This document shows positions 1 to 8,000 of a DNA stretch of 17,036 nt, in pieces. Positions within the stretch are counted from its first letter, which is position 1, and every line of letters begins with the position of its first letter. The notes below the pieces were generated by a model that saw only the letters and a program-made list of their open reading frames with translations, did no database searches and was not told where the DNA came from. Location of the stretch: NCBI GenBank assembly GCA_041581935.1, contig JBFICP010000048.1:1-17036 (forward strand), in the 5' to 3' direction. Source of the DNA: JAABYT01 sp041581935 (GTDB lineage: Bacteria > Pseudomonadota > Gammaproteobacteria > HK1). A program made the position numbers and the translations under genes.

Positions 1-137
1 AGAAGGTGCCGTTTCTGGGCGATCTTCCGTACTTGAGCTGGCTGTTCAAGACGACGTCGGTGCGTGACGACAAGCGCGAGCTGATCATCTTCGTCACGCC
101 GAGAATCCTCAAGGACGCCGGCACCGCGGGACTCTGA
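1..137 (+). CDS. pilQ: Type IV pilus secretin PilQ, C-terminal end (partial)
   Basis: This is the last 44 codons of a gene that starts before the window; reading frame 3 is open from base 3 to the TGA at 135-137. The peptide contains VPFLGDLPYLSWLFK, then ELIIFVTPRIL, which is the characteristic end of the secretin domain (the final beta strands of the outer-membrane barrel) in PilQ/GspD-type proteins. Secretins form the outer-membrane pore through which type IV pili leave the cell. Assignment to PilQ rather than another secretin rests on the following aroK-aroB pair, which lies directly downstream of pilMNOPQ in many gammaproteobacteria. The family level is clear from sequence; the PilQ label is partly inferred from context. 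Confidence 0.85.
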   Translation, partial: KVPFLGDLPYLSWLFKTTSVRDDKRELIIFVTPRILKDAGTAGL

Positions 138-198
138 CACGGGGTTACGAATCGGCGCTCCCATCGATCAGCCCTTTACTTACTTCGACTTATCAACA

Positions 199-237
199 GA
201 AAACGGCGGGCCCTGAGAATCGGGGCCGGCCGTTTTC
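199..237 (+). terminator. Intrinsic terminator after pilQ
   Basis: Bases 199-213 pair with 223-237: GAAAACGGC on the left with GCCGTTTTC on the right, then one G-G mismatch (208/228), then five more G-C pairs around a nine-base loop. The stem is GC-rich in its core, and the right arm ends in CGTTTTCATTTT, giving the U-rich tail expected of Rho-independent termination. The A-run on the left arm means it could also work on the opposite strand. It lies 61 bp after the pilQ stop and 71 bp before aroK, so it should separate pilus-gene transcription from the aro genes. Confidence 0.85.
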
Positions 238-308
238 ATTTTCCCGTTCTCTCAATTGCGACTGAGCACGCGGCGCATTTGCATCGCGGCTCCTCGAAGG
301 GGTAAAAA

Positions 309-836
309 GTGGAGGAAATGAAGGTCCCCAGCAATATTTTCCTGATAGGTCCCATGGGAGCCGGCAAGTCCACGGTAGGGCGTCAGCTTGCCAAAACGCT
401 CAACAAGGAGTTCGTGGACTGCGATCGGGAGATCGAGGAGCGCACCGGCGTCACCATCGCAATCATATTCGAGGTCGAGGGCGAAGAGGGATTTCGCAAG
501 CGCGAACGCGCCATGATCGAGCAGCTGACCGAACGCGACGGCATCGTGCTCGCAACCGGCGGTGGCGCCGTGCTCGATGAGGAGAATCGGTCGCGGCTTC
601 GTACACGGGGATTTGCGATATACCTGAACGCCCCAATCGATCTCCTCGTGGAACGTACAGCACGCGATCGACAACGCCCGCTGCTTCAGACCGATGATCC
701 GAAGGAAAAGCTCATTGCTTTGGCTCGGGAGCGCGAGCCGCTGTACCAGCAGGTTGCGGATATGGTGGTAAAGACCGATCGTCGCACGGCACGACATGTG
801 GTGAAGGAAATCGTTCGTAAATTGTCACAATTATGA
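309..836 (+). CDS. aroK: Shikimate kinase AroK
   Basis: Phosphorylates shikimate to shikimate-3-phosphate with ATP, the fifth step of the cytoplasmic shikimate pathway to chorismate and the aromatic amino acids. The 175-residue product has the usual length and all hallmark motifs: Walker A GPMGAGKS (14-21), the shikimate-binding DCD (37-39), the FRKRE arginine region (62-66), the glycine-rich ATGGGAVL (82-89), the lid with RDRQRPLL (about 119-126) and the REPLY segment. The start is GTG at 309, preceded by AAGGGG at 297-302 with six bases between. An in-frame ATG at 318 has GGAGG only two bases upstream and would remove three residues, so GTG is slightly preferred. It follows the pilQ terminator, so it needs its own promoter; I see no convincing -35/-10 pair between 238 and 308. 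It overlaps aroB by four bases (ATGA), implying translational coupling. Confidence 0.96.
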   Translation: MEEMKVPSNIFLIGPMGAGKSTVGRQLAKTLNKEFVDCDREIEERTGVTIAIIFEVEGEEGFRKRERAMIEQLTERDGIVLATGGGAVLDEENRSRLRTRGFAIYLNAPIDLLVERTARDRQRPLLQTDDPKEKLIALAREREPLYQQVADMVVKTDRRTARHVVKEIVRKLSQL

Positions 837-1918
837 AGACGTTGAACGTCAATCTCGGGGACCGGAGCTATTCGATTTTCATCGGCGAGAACCTGCTTGA
901 CCGCGCCGAGCTCTTTGATGCCGGTATCGCAGGAAACCAGGTAATGGTCGTCAGCAACGAGACGGTCGCACCACTGTACCTGGATCGCGTATGCAAGACC
1001 CTCGCCGATCGTGAGGTTCGAACGCTTATTCTCCCCGATGGCGAGCAATTCAAAACCCTGGATGAGGTGTCCGGAATATTCGACGCGCTCGTCGATGCGC
1101 GTTTCGCGCGCGATTCCACCGTCGTAGCCCTGGGCGGTGGTGTCGTTGGAGACATGGCGGGATTCGCCGCTGCCTGCTACCAACGCGGGATTGCTCACGT
1201 TCAAGCACCGACGACACTGCTCGCGCAGGTGGATTCGTCCGTGGGCGGCAAGACCGGGGTCAATCACCCACAGGGTAAGAACATGCTGGGCGCGTTTCAT
1301 CAGCCCGCCTGCGTGATCGCAGACATCTCGACGCTGGATACACTACCCGATCGCGAGCTGAGCGCCGGGCTGGGCGAGGTCATCAAGTATGGTCTGCTCT
1401 GGGATGAGGCGTTTTTCGCCTGGCTGGAAGAAAATCTTCCGGGGTTGCTTGCGAGAGACCGCGACCGCCTCACCGCCGTCGTTCATCGTTCGTGCGAGAT
1501 AAAGGCGGAGATGGTGAGCGCCGACGAGACCGAAAGCGGGATACGCACGCTGCTCAATCTAGGCCATACCTTCGGTCACGCAATCGAAGCCGGACTCGGC
1601 TTCGGCACCTGGCTGCACGGGGAAGCAGTGGCCGCAGGTCTGTGCCTCGCGGCCGATCTTTCGGCGCGCCTCGGCCGTATCAGCGGGAATGACGTGAGGC
1701 GTATCGAACGGTTGGTCGAGAGCGCCAGCCTGCCGACACGCGCGCCGTCCGCACTCAGCGCCGAGCGCATGCTCGAGTTGATGGCCGTCGACAAGAAAGT
1801 CAAGGGCGGAAAGCTGAGGCTCGTGCTGCTCGATGCTATCGGCAAAGCGGCCCTCGACGCAGACTTCGACGAGGACGCGCTCGCGGAGACCCTCAAGGAG
1901 TGTCGCGACGCAGCCTGA
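833..1918 (+). CDS. aroB: 3-dehydroquinate synthase AroB
   Basis: Converts DAHP (3-deoxy-D-arabino-heptulosonate 7-phosphate) to 3-dehydroquinate, the second shikimate-pathway step, using NAD and a divalent metal in the cytoplasm. The 361-residue protein has the normal length. Visible motifs are the nucleotide-binding ALGGGVVGDMAGF (99-111), the PTTLLAQVDSSVGGKTGVN core (126-144), GEVIKYG with metal ligand E182, LNLGHTFGHAIE with H245 and H249, and LHGEAV with H262. E182, H245 and H262 correspond to the metal ligands of characterised DHQ synthases. The ATG at 833 overlaps the aroK stop as ATGA, so the two shikimate genes are probably translationally coupled. No key residue is missing. Confidence 0.97.
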   Translation: MKTLNVNLGDRSYSIFIGENLLDRAELFDAGIAGNQVMVVSNETVAPLYLDRVCKTLADREVRTLILPDGEQFKTLDEVSGIFDALVDARFARDSTVVALGGGVVGDMAGFAAACYQRGIAHVQAPTTLLAQVDSSVGGKTGVNHPQGKNMLGAFHQPACVIADISTLDTLPDRELSAGLGEVIKYGLLWDEAFFAWLEENLPGLLARDRDRLTAVVHRSCEIKAEMVSADETESGIRTLLNLGHTFGHAIEAGLGFGTWLHGEAVAAGLCLAADLSARLGRISGNDVRRIERLVESASLPTRAPSALSAERMLELMAVDKKVKGGKLRLVLLDAIGKAALDADFDEDALAETLKECRDAA

Positions 1919-1950
1919 TCGGCCTTTACCAGGGCGAGCCTTCCAAGATC

Positions 1951-1999
1951 GGGTGATTCCGGGACCCAACGGCGGTACACTTGCTTCCCGGCAACACCC
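1951..1999 (+). repeat. Inverted repeat (14-nt arms) directly upstream of dgt
   Basis: The arm at 1951-1964 (GGGTGATTCCGGGA) is complementary to 1986-1999 (TCCCGGCAACACCC) at 12 of 14 positions, with a 21-base loop. It fills most of the 82-bp aroB-dgt gap and ends one base before the ATG at 2001. There is no T-run after it, so it does not look like an intrinsic terminator. It could be an operator or an RNA hairpin that covers the region where a ribosome-binding site would sit. The loop contains TACACT (1976-1981), a partial -10 match without a convincing -35. The complementarity is seen directly; the function is unknown. Confidence 0.5.
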
Positions 2000-2000
2000 G

Positions 2001-3152
2001 ATGTACGAGCTGAAAGCCTACGCTGCGTCCGATGACAACAGTCGTGGACGCATTCACGAAGAGCCTGACGCGGGAATGCGCGGGATTTTCCAGCGTGATC
2101 GCGACCGCGTTATCCATTCCGCGGCCTTCCGCCGACTCGAATACAAGACACAGGTCTTCGTGAATCACGAAGGCGATATGTTCCGTACCCGACTCACTCA
2201 TTCCATCGAGGTTGCACAAATAGCGCGAACGATTGCCAGGGCGCTCGGCCTCAATGAGGACCTGAGTGAAGCCATCGCGCTGGCCCACGACCTCGGCCAT
2301 ACGCCGTTCGGTCACGCCGGACAGGATTCGCTCAATAAGTGTATGCGCGACTACGGTGGTTTTGAGCACAACCTGCAATCAATTCGCGTAGTGGAAGTGC
2401 TCGAGGAGAAGTATGCCGCATTCGCCGGGCTCAATCTGAGCTTCGAGGCGCGCGAAGGTATTCTCAAGCACTGCTCGCGCGCCAATGCGTCCCGCCTGGG
2501 CGCACTCGGAGAACGCTTTCTCAACGGCGGGCAACCGAGCCTGGAAGCACAGGTCGCCAACATCGCTGATGAAATTGCATACAACCATCACGACGTGGAT
2601 GATGGGCTTCGTGCGGAACTCCTGAATCTCGAGGAGCTGCAGTCCGTGCAGAGCTTTCGTGAGCCGTTTACCGAAGTCATGGAACTTTGGCCTGATCTGG
2701 CCGAGCGGCGCATTATTCACGAAGTCATCCGACGAATGATCAATCGCCAGGTAATCGATTTAATTGAAACGAGCCGCGCCGCAATCGACAAATGCAACCC
2801 TCGGAGCATCGACGATGTTCGACAGGCCGGAGTACCGCTGATCGTTTTGAGCGAACAGGCAAATGCCCGTCACCTCGAGCTCAAGCGCTTTCTACGCACC
2901 AATTTGTACCGCCACTACCGCGTGCACCGCATGACGCTCAAAGCAGCCCGAATCGTGACGGCGCTGTTCGAAGTTTTCAGCGAAGACGTGCGCCTGCTAC
3001 CCGACTCGGCGCAAGAGCATCTGCAAGCTCTCGAGAAATCCGACGGCATCGCGGGCCGCGCCCGCGCCATCGCCGACTATATTGCCGGTATGACGGACCG
3101 GTTCGCAATTGCTGAGCACGAGAAAATTTTCGGCGTTACCACATTGACCTAA
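2001..3152 (+). CDS. dgt: dGTP triphosphohydrolase-like protein (HD superfamily)
   Basis: HD-domain phosphohydrolase of the deoxyguanosinetriphosphate triphosphohydrolase-like family, which removes triphosphate from dNTPs and helps control nucleotide pools in the cytoplasm; substrate range varies between members. From ATG 2001 it is 383 residues, normal for the short family branch. Signature motifs are SRGR near the N-terminus, FQRDRDRVIHSAAFRRL (30-46), the metal-binding H67 in RTRLTHSIE, the HD pair H96-D97 in ALAHDLGHTPFGH and a later conserved Asp in ANIADEIAYNHHD. The frame is open back to 1833, inside aroB, but the added residues are low-complexity and unlike the family. ATG 2001 gives the expected short leader before AYAASDDNSRGR. 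GTG 1953 is an alternative. No clear Shine-Dalgarno sequence precedes 2001; an inverted repeat occupies that place. The damX-like gene follows 18 bp after the stop. Confidence 0.92.
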   Translation: MYELKAYAASDDNSRGRIHEEPDAGMRGIFQRDRDRVIHSAAFRRLEYKTQVFVNHEGDMFRTRLTHSIEVAQIARTIARALGLNEDLSEAIALAHDLGHTPFGHAGQDSLNKCMRDYGGFEHNLQSIRVVEVLEEKYAAFAGLNLSFEAREGILKHCSRANASRLGALGERFLNGGQPSLEAQVANIADEIAYNHHDVDDGLRAELLNLEELQSVQSFREPFTEVMELWPDLAERRIIHEVIRRMINRQVIDLIETSRAAIDKCNPRSIDDVRQAGVPLIVLSEQANARHLELKRFLRTNLYRHYRVHRMTLKAARIVTALFEVFSEDVRLLPDSAQEHLQALEKSDGIAGRARAIADYIAGMTDRFAIAEHEKIFGVTTLT

Positions 3153-3170
3153 TGCCATGTCAAAGCGCAG

Positions 3171-4721
3171 GTGAACACTCAGGTGATAGCCAACGGAAAA
3201 TCTCCATTTACGCTCGGAGACATTCTGGCCGCGTACGGCATCGAGAAGAATCCTTTCCCGATCGACGAGACCGACGACTTCTTCTTCTCAACGCCGACCT
3301 TGGGAAAGAGTCTCGATGCGTTGCGCACCCTCGTGGAGTACGGTGAGCTGCTGCTCGTAATAAGCGGTGTCGAGGGAGCGGGAAAGACGACATTTTTGAA
3401 TCAGCTTCTGCTCGCCGCAGAAAAACACTGGAATTGCTGCCGCATCGAAGCGGATTCGTCGATGAGCATCAACTCGATGGTCGAGGCGATGCTTTCCGGC
3501 TTCGGTGTCGGCACTCGCAGCGACGACTCGATGGGTGACGAAGCGCTGTTACGGGCGCATCTCACGAATCTTCATCGCAACGGTGAGATCACACTGCTGG
3601 CGGTCGATGACGCTCATCTTTTGCCGCAGATCTGCACGGAATTTCTTCTCGGGCTCGCGGAGCAGCCCAGTGAATTCGAGCTTCGCCTGTTACTCACCAC
3701 CGAGCCGGGGCGCCTCGGATTTTCCACCGCCGATAGCAAACGCGTACATGTCGTCGTGCTCGAGCCCTTTGACGTTCAACAGTGCGCCGACTACCTCAAC
3801 ACTCGCTTGAGTCATGCGGGCCTCGTGGGCGACAGTCCGTTCAGCCCGTCGGTGGCCGACGCAATCTACCAGAGCTCCGGCGGCGTTCCGGGGGCAATGC
3901 ATCCGCCCGCGCTGCATAAGCTGTTGGCGGGTTCCCACAGCTCCGCTAACGGACGCCGATCGCCCTTCGGCGCACGGTCCCTGGTTTACGTGGCACTGGT
4001 GCTCGCAGTCGGCGCCGGTATCGCGCTGTTACTGCGGCCCGATGTGGAGCCGAAAGACGTGGCTGTCGACGGTTCCGGAACGACTGGCAGGGTCAGGGGA
4101 CTCATCACCGACACGAACGTACCATCCACTGGTACCCGCGTCGTCGACTCACAGGCAACAACGGGCGAACCGCTCAGCGCACGCTCGGCGGACGCGATCC
4201 AGTCAGAGGCGGATACCGACGCCGTACGGTCACGGCCTTCGACGCTTGTAGCGGCTGACAGTGACGAAGGCGTCAAGGTGACTGCTCTCGATGAGCGTCG
4301 CGCCGCGACCACCGAAGCCATCGCGGTCACCTCACCGTCACCGGTCAAGGGCGGCTTGCCTGCGGCAATCGGTGAGCCCGTGATCGCACTCGCCAACAAC
4401 GTCACTCCGGAGATCGCCAAATCACCCGACAGGGGAAGTCTCGATTGGTTGCGCGGGCAGAATCCCTCGCACTTCGTCATCCAGCTGATTGGAACACGCG
4501 ACGCCAAGGCTGCACGTACCTATATCGACAGTCAAAAGCTCGGCGACAAGGGAGCGTGGTTCGTCACTACTCACCAGAGCAAGCCCTGGTACATCGTGGT
4601 CTACGGCATGTATCCGGACAGCGCTTCCGCTCGCGCGGCCATCGAGACGCTGCCGGAGCGGCTGCGCGCCGGCTCACCCTGGCCGCGATCGGTGGCAAGC
4701 GTGGTCGAGAGCGTGCGCTGA
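3171..4721 (+). CDS. damX: DamX-like protein: AAA ATPase, membrane anchor and SPOR domain
   Basis: A 516-residue bitopic membrane protein. Residues about 20-250 form an ExeA/GspA-type ATPase: EKNPFPIDETDDFFFSTP, Walker A GVEGAGKTT (66-74), Walker B LLAVDDAHLL (142-151), then a sensor-like LRLLLTTEPGR. One transmembrane helix follows at about 270-288 (LVYVALVLAVGAGIALLL). A Ser/Thr/Ala-rich linker (about 290-420) leads to a C-terminal SPOR domain (424 to about 510; FVIQLIGTRDAKAARTYID, PWYIVVYGMYPD), which in characterised proteins binds glycan strands lacking stem peptides at the septum. DamX of enterobacteria is a division-associated SPOR protein; the ATPase half is the form seen in pseudomonads and relatives. 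The start is GTG 3171; GTG 3183 is an alternative with AGGTG nine bases upstream. ATGs at 3152 and 3157 are out of frame. The segment GGVPGAMHPPALHKLLAG differs from the usual GGxPxxINxL-like pattern of this ATPase type. Confidence 0.88.
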   Translation: MNTQVIANGKSPFTLGDILAAYGIEKNPFPIDETDDFFFSTPTLGKSLDALRTLVEYGELLLVISGVEGAGKTTFLNQLLLAAEKHWNCCRIEADSSMSINSMVEAMLSGFGVGTRSDDSMGDEALLRAHLTNLHRNGEITLLAVDDAHLLPQICTEFLLGLAEQPSEFELRLLLTTEPGRLGFSTADSKRVHVVVLEPFDVQQCADYLNTRLSHAGLVGDSPFSPSVADAIYQSSGGVPGAMHPPALHKLLAGSHSSANGRRSPFGARSLVYVALVLAVGAGIALLLRPDVEPKDVAVDGSGTTGRVRGLITDTNVPSTGTRVVDSQATTGEPLSARSADAIQSEADTDAVRSRPSTLVAADSDEGVKVTALDERRAATTEAIAVTSPSPVKGGLPAAIGEPVIALANNVTPEIAKSPDRGSLDWLRGQNPSHFVIQLIGTRDAKAARTYIDSQKLGDKGAWFVTTHQSKPWYIVVYGMYPDSASARAAIETLPERLRAGSPWPRSVASVVESVR

Positions 4722-4758
4722 GCGCTGCGCGGACGGGATTGGAACCCTTTTATTCCCC

Positions 4759-4789
4759 GCCCCGGGGGCTTCGTGACAGCCGCCGGGGC
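4759..4789 (+). repeat. Short GC inverted repeat overlapping the gltB promoter
   Basis: GCCCCGG (4759-4765) and CCGGGGC (4783-4789) form a perfect seven-base inverted repeat with a 17-base loop. The arms straddle the proposed -35 element at 4773-4778. There is no T-run, so evidence for a terminator after the damX-like gene is weak. It could equally be a protein-binding site or chance in a GC-rich spacer. Confidence 0.3.
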
Positions 4790-4801
4790 CACCGTTATAC
4801 T
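4773..4801 (+). promoter_or_regulatory. Sigma70-type promoter for gltBD (and hemE)
   Basis: A -35 element GTGACA (4773-4778, five of six consensus bases) and a -10 element TATACT (4796-4801, five of six) are separated by exactly 17 bases. Transcription would begin near 4808, giving a 5' leader of about 230 nt before the gltB ATG at 5038. It is the best promoter match I see in the window and lies in the only large intergenic gap, before the gltB-gltD-hemE run. Match and spacing are read directly; activity is inferred. Confidence 0.65.
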
Positions 4802-4807
4802 CTTCAA

Positions 4808-5037
4808 TCTTTCGCCCGCAGCATTCATGTCCGACAGCGGTGCCCGCGCGGGGACGCGTGACCGGCACGATGGCCGGCCGGGGCAGAGGATCTCCGGACC
4901 CGGTCACCTCCGCGCACCCGACCGGCATTACCCCATCGGTACGACGTTCCCCCACGGGGGCGGCTTGAAAGGGCTGCGCAGCGCACGAAAACTCGGCAGG
5001 ATTCGCAATAGATGGTCGCCAGCGGCGAGGGGCAACG
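4808..5037 (+). promoter_or_regulatory. Long structured 5' leader of gltB
   Basis: Roughly 230 bases between the predicted start site and gltB with no convincing gene. A perfect 8-bp stem pairs GTGACCGG (4858-4865) with CCGGTCAC (4900-4907). Between the arms lie GGCCGGCC (palindrome, about 4872-4879) and a further CCGG, so alternative pairings are possible. CGCG at 4855-4858 and 4911-4914 might extend the stem across a bulge. A frame open from 4773 through 5081 overlaps the gltB start and looks like a chance ORF. I recognise no known riboswitch or attenuator. The gltB ribosome-binding site GAGGGG (5027-5032) sits five bases before ATG 5038. Confidence 0.4.
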
Positions 5038-8000
5038 ATGGACAGGCCGATGAAACCGACAGGGGGGTTGTATTCCCCTGAATTCGAAAAGGACGGTTGC
5101 GGCTTCGGGTTGATCGCACAGATGGACGATCGGCCGAGCCATTGGCTGGTACGCACTGCCATGCAGGCGCTCGAGCGGCTCACCCACAGAGGCGCGATTG
5201 CGGCGGACGGCAAGACCGGTGACGGCTGCGGTTTGCTTTTGAAGAAGCCGCACGCATTTTTCTCGCGCATCGCCTTAGAGAACGATCTCCAGGTCGCGCC
5301 GCGCTACGCGGTAGGGATGGTGTTTCTCAGCCAGGACGCGTCGCACGCCGAGCGCGCACGTGCCCAGCTCAATGACGAATTGCATCAAGAGGGGCTCGAG
5401 GTGTGCGGTTGGCGCCGGGTCCCTACCGACGCATCGGCCTGCGGCACCGTGGCGCTGCGCTCGGTGCCTCACATCGAGCAGATTTTTGTCAATGCTCCCG
5501 CCGCGATGGGCGAAGAGTCCTTCGAGCGGCATCTGTACGTGGCACGGCGAAAAGCGGAGATAGCGCTGGCGAAGGTTGACGAGACATTCTATGTCCCGAG
5601 CCTGTCCTCGCGCGTCATCGCCTACAAAGGCCTCGTCATGCCGGACAAGCTACCGGTGTTTTACGAGGACCTGAGAGATCACGACATGAGCTCGTCGCTC
5701 GCCGTGTTTCATCAGCGCTTCTCGACCAACACCTGGCCCGAGTGGCGACTGGCGCAGCCATTTCGTTTTCTCGCCCACAACGGTGAGATCAATACCATCC
5801 AGGGAAATCGAAACTGGGCGGTGGCGCGAAGCTTCAAGTTCAAGACACCACTGATCCCGAACATGGAAGAGCTGCGACCGCTCGTGTCCACCAGTGGCTC
5901 CGACTCGTGCACCTTAGACAACATGCTCGAGGTGCTCATTACGGGCGGCATGGATATCTTCCGTGCCATGCGCCTGCTGATCCCGCCGGCATGGCAGAAC
6001 GTGGACACCATGGATGCGGACCTCAAGGCGTACTATGAATATCACCGCATGCACATGGAACCCTGGGACGGTCCCGCTGGAATCGTGCTCACTGATGGCC
6101 GCTATGCCGCTTGCGTCCTCGATCGCAACGGGCTGCGCCCTGCCCGCTATGTCATCACCCGGGATCGCCATATCACGCTCGCCACCGAAATCGGCGTCTA
6201 CGACTACGACCCTAAAGAGGTCGAGGTCAAAGGTCGCCTAAAGCCAGGCCAAATGCTGGCAGCGGACACGGCCACCGGCGAACTCCTCCTTCCCCGTGAC
6301 ATCGATGCTCGATTGAAGGGCAGGCAGCCGTATCGAAAATGGATCAAGGCACGAAAGCAGCAGCTCAAGGCAAAGCTCGAGAACGAACCTCTGACCAATA
6401 GGCCGCTCAACAAGGTACAGCTCGGCGTCTACGAGAAGCTGTATCAAGTTACTCTCGAAGAGCGCGAGCAGGTGATTCGAGTGCTCGGCGAGGCCGGCCA
6501 GGAGGCGGTGGGCTCGATGGGCGACGACACGCCGATGCCGGTTCTGTCAAAACAGCCGCGATCGCTCTACGACAGCTTCCGTCAGCAGTTCGCCCAGGTA
6601 ACCAATCCGCCCATCGATCCCCTGCGCGAGCAAATAGTTATGTCGCTCGAAGTTTCCTTCGCAGGCGAGAGCAATCCGTTCGAAGAACGTGAAGGCTTCG
6701 TCACCCGCCTGGTGGCGAGCTCGCCGGTGCTCTCCGAAGGAAAGTTTCGGGGCTTGCTCGAAATGAAAGAAGCGGCATTTCGCCACGAACGCATCGATCT
6801 GAATTATCCGGCGGAAGTGAGCTTGCACGACGCTGTCGTCGACATCTGCGACCGCGCCGTGGCCGCACTGCGCTCGGGAAAGCTGATCCTGGTGCTTTCG
6901 GATCGAAATATCACTCGGGATTTGCTCCCTGTGCACGCGCTGCTCGCAACCGGTGCCGTGCATCACCGACTCATTCGGGAGGGCATACGCTGCGACGCTA
7001 ACCTGGTGGTGGAGACGGCCACCGCGCGGGACCCGCATCATTTCGCCACGCTCATCGGCTACGGCGCCACGGCCATCTACCCGTACCTGGCTTTCGAGGT
7101 GCTCTACGACCTGATTCGCAGCGGCGAGATCTCGTCAGGCGACGCAACGCAGATCGGCATCAACTACCGCCGTGGAATCAACAAGGGTCTGTACAAGATC
7201 ACCTCCAAAATGGGCATCTCGACAATCACCAGCTATCGGGGCGCTCAGTTATTCGAGATCGTCGGCCTGCACCGGGAAGTCGTAGACCTTTGCTTTACCG
7301 GCACTGTGAGCCGCGTGCAGGGAATGCGCTTTTCGGATCTGGATGAGGACCGCAGGCGCCTCGCCTGGGACGCCTGGAATCCACGAAAAGCGCGAAGCCC
7401 CGGCGGCTTGCTCAAGTACGTGCACGGCGGCGAGTACCACGCGTTCAACCCGGACGTCATCGCGACGTTGCAGGAGGCGGTCAATACCGGCGATTTCGGC
7501 AAGTACCGGGAGTTCGCCGATATCGTCAACAAGCGTCCGGTGGCGACGCTGCGGGATTTGCTTTCAATCAAAACCGACGCGGCGCCGATCGCCCTCGACC
7601 AGGTGGAGCCGGTGGAAGACATCGTCAAACGTTTCGACAGCGCCGGCATGTCCCTGGGCGCTCTTTCTCCCGAGGCCCACGAGACCCTCGCCATGGCCAT
7701 GAACCACCTCGGCGGGCGCTCGAATTCCGGCGAAGGCGGCGAGGATCCGGCCCGCTACGGCACCGATAGGACGTCCAAGATCAAGCAGGTGGCTTCCGGT
7801 CGATTCGGTGTCACACCGAACTATCTGGTCAACGCCGAAGTTCTCCAGATCAAAATATCCCAGGGTGCGAAACCCGGCGAGGGCGGCCAGCTGCCCGGGC
7901 ACAAGGTCAACAATATGATCGCCAGCCTGCGCTATTCGCGCCCGGGCGTGGCGCTCATCTCTCCGCCACCCCATCACGACATTTACTCCATCGAGGATCT

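Noticed and set aside
1833..2000. N-terminal extension of dgt by 56 codons
   Set aside because: The extension overlaps aroB by 86 bp in another frame, is low-complexity, and is absent from the family as I know it. ATG 2001 gives the expected N-terminus.
4773..5081. A 102-codon forward frame in the gltB leader
   Set aside because: It begins with GTG within the predicted -35 element, before the predicted transcription start, runs into gltB in another frame, and its peptide is basic and unlike known proteins.
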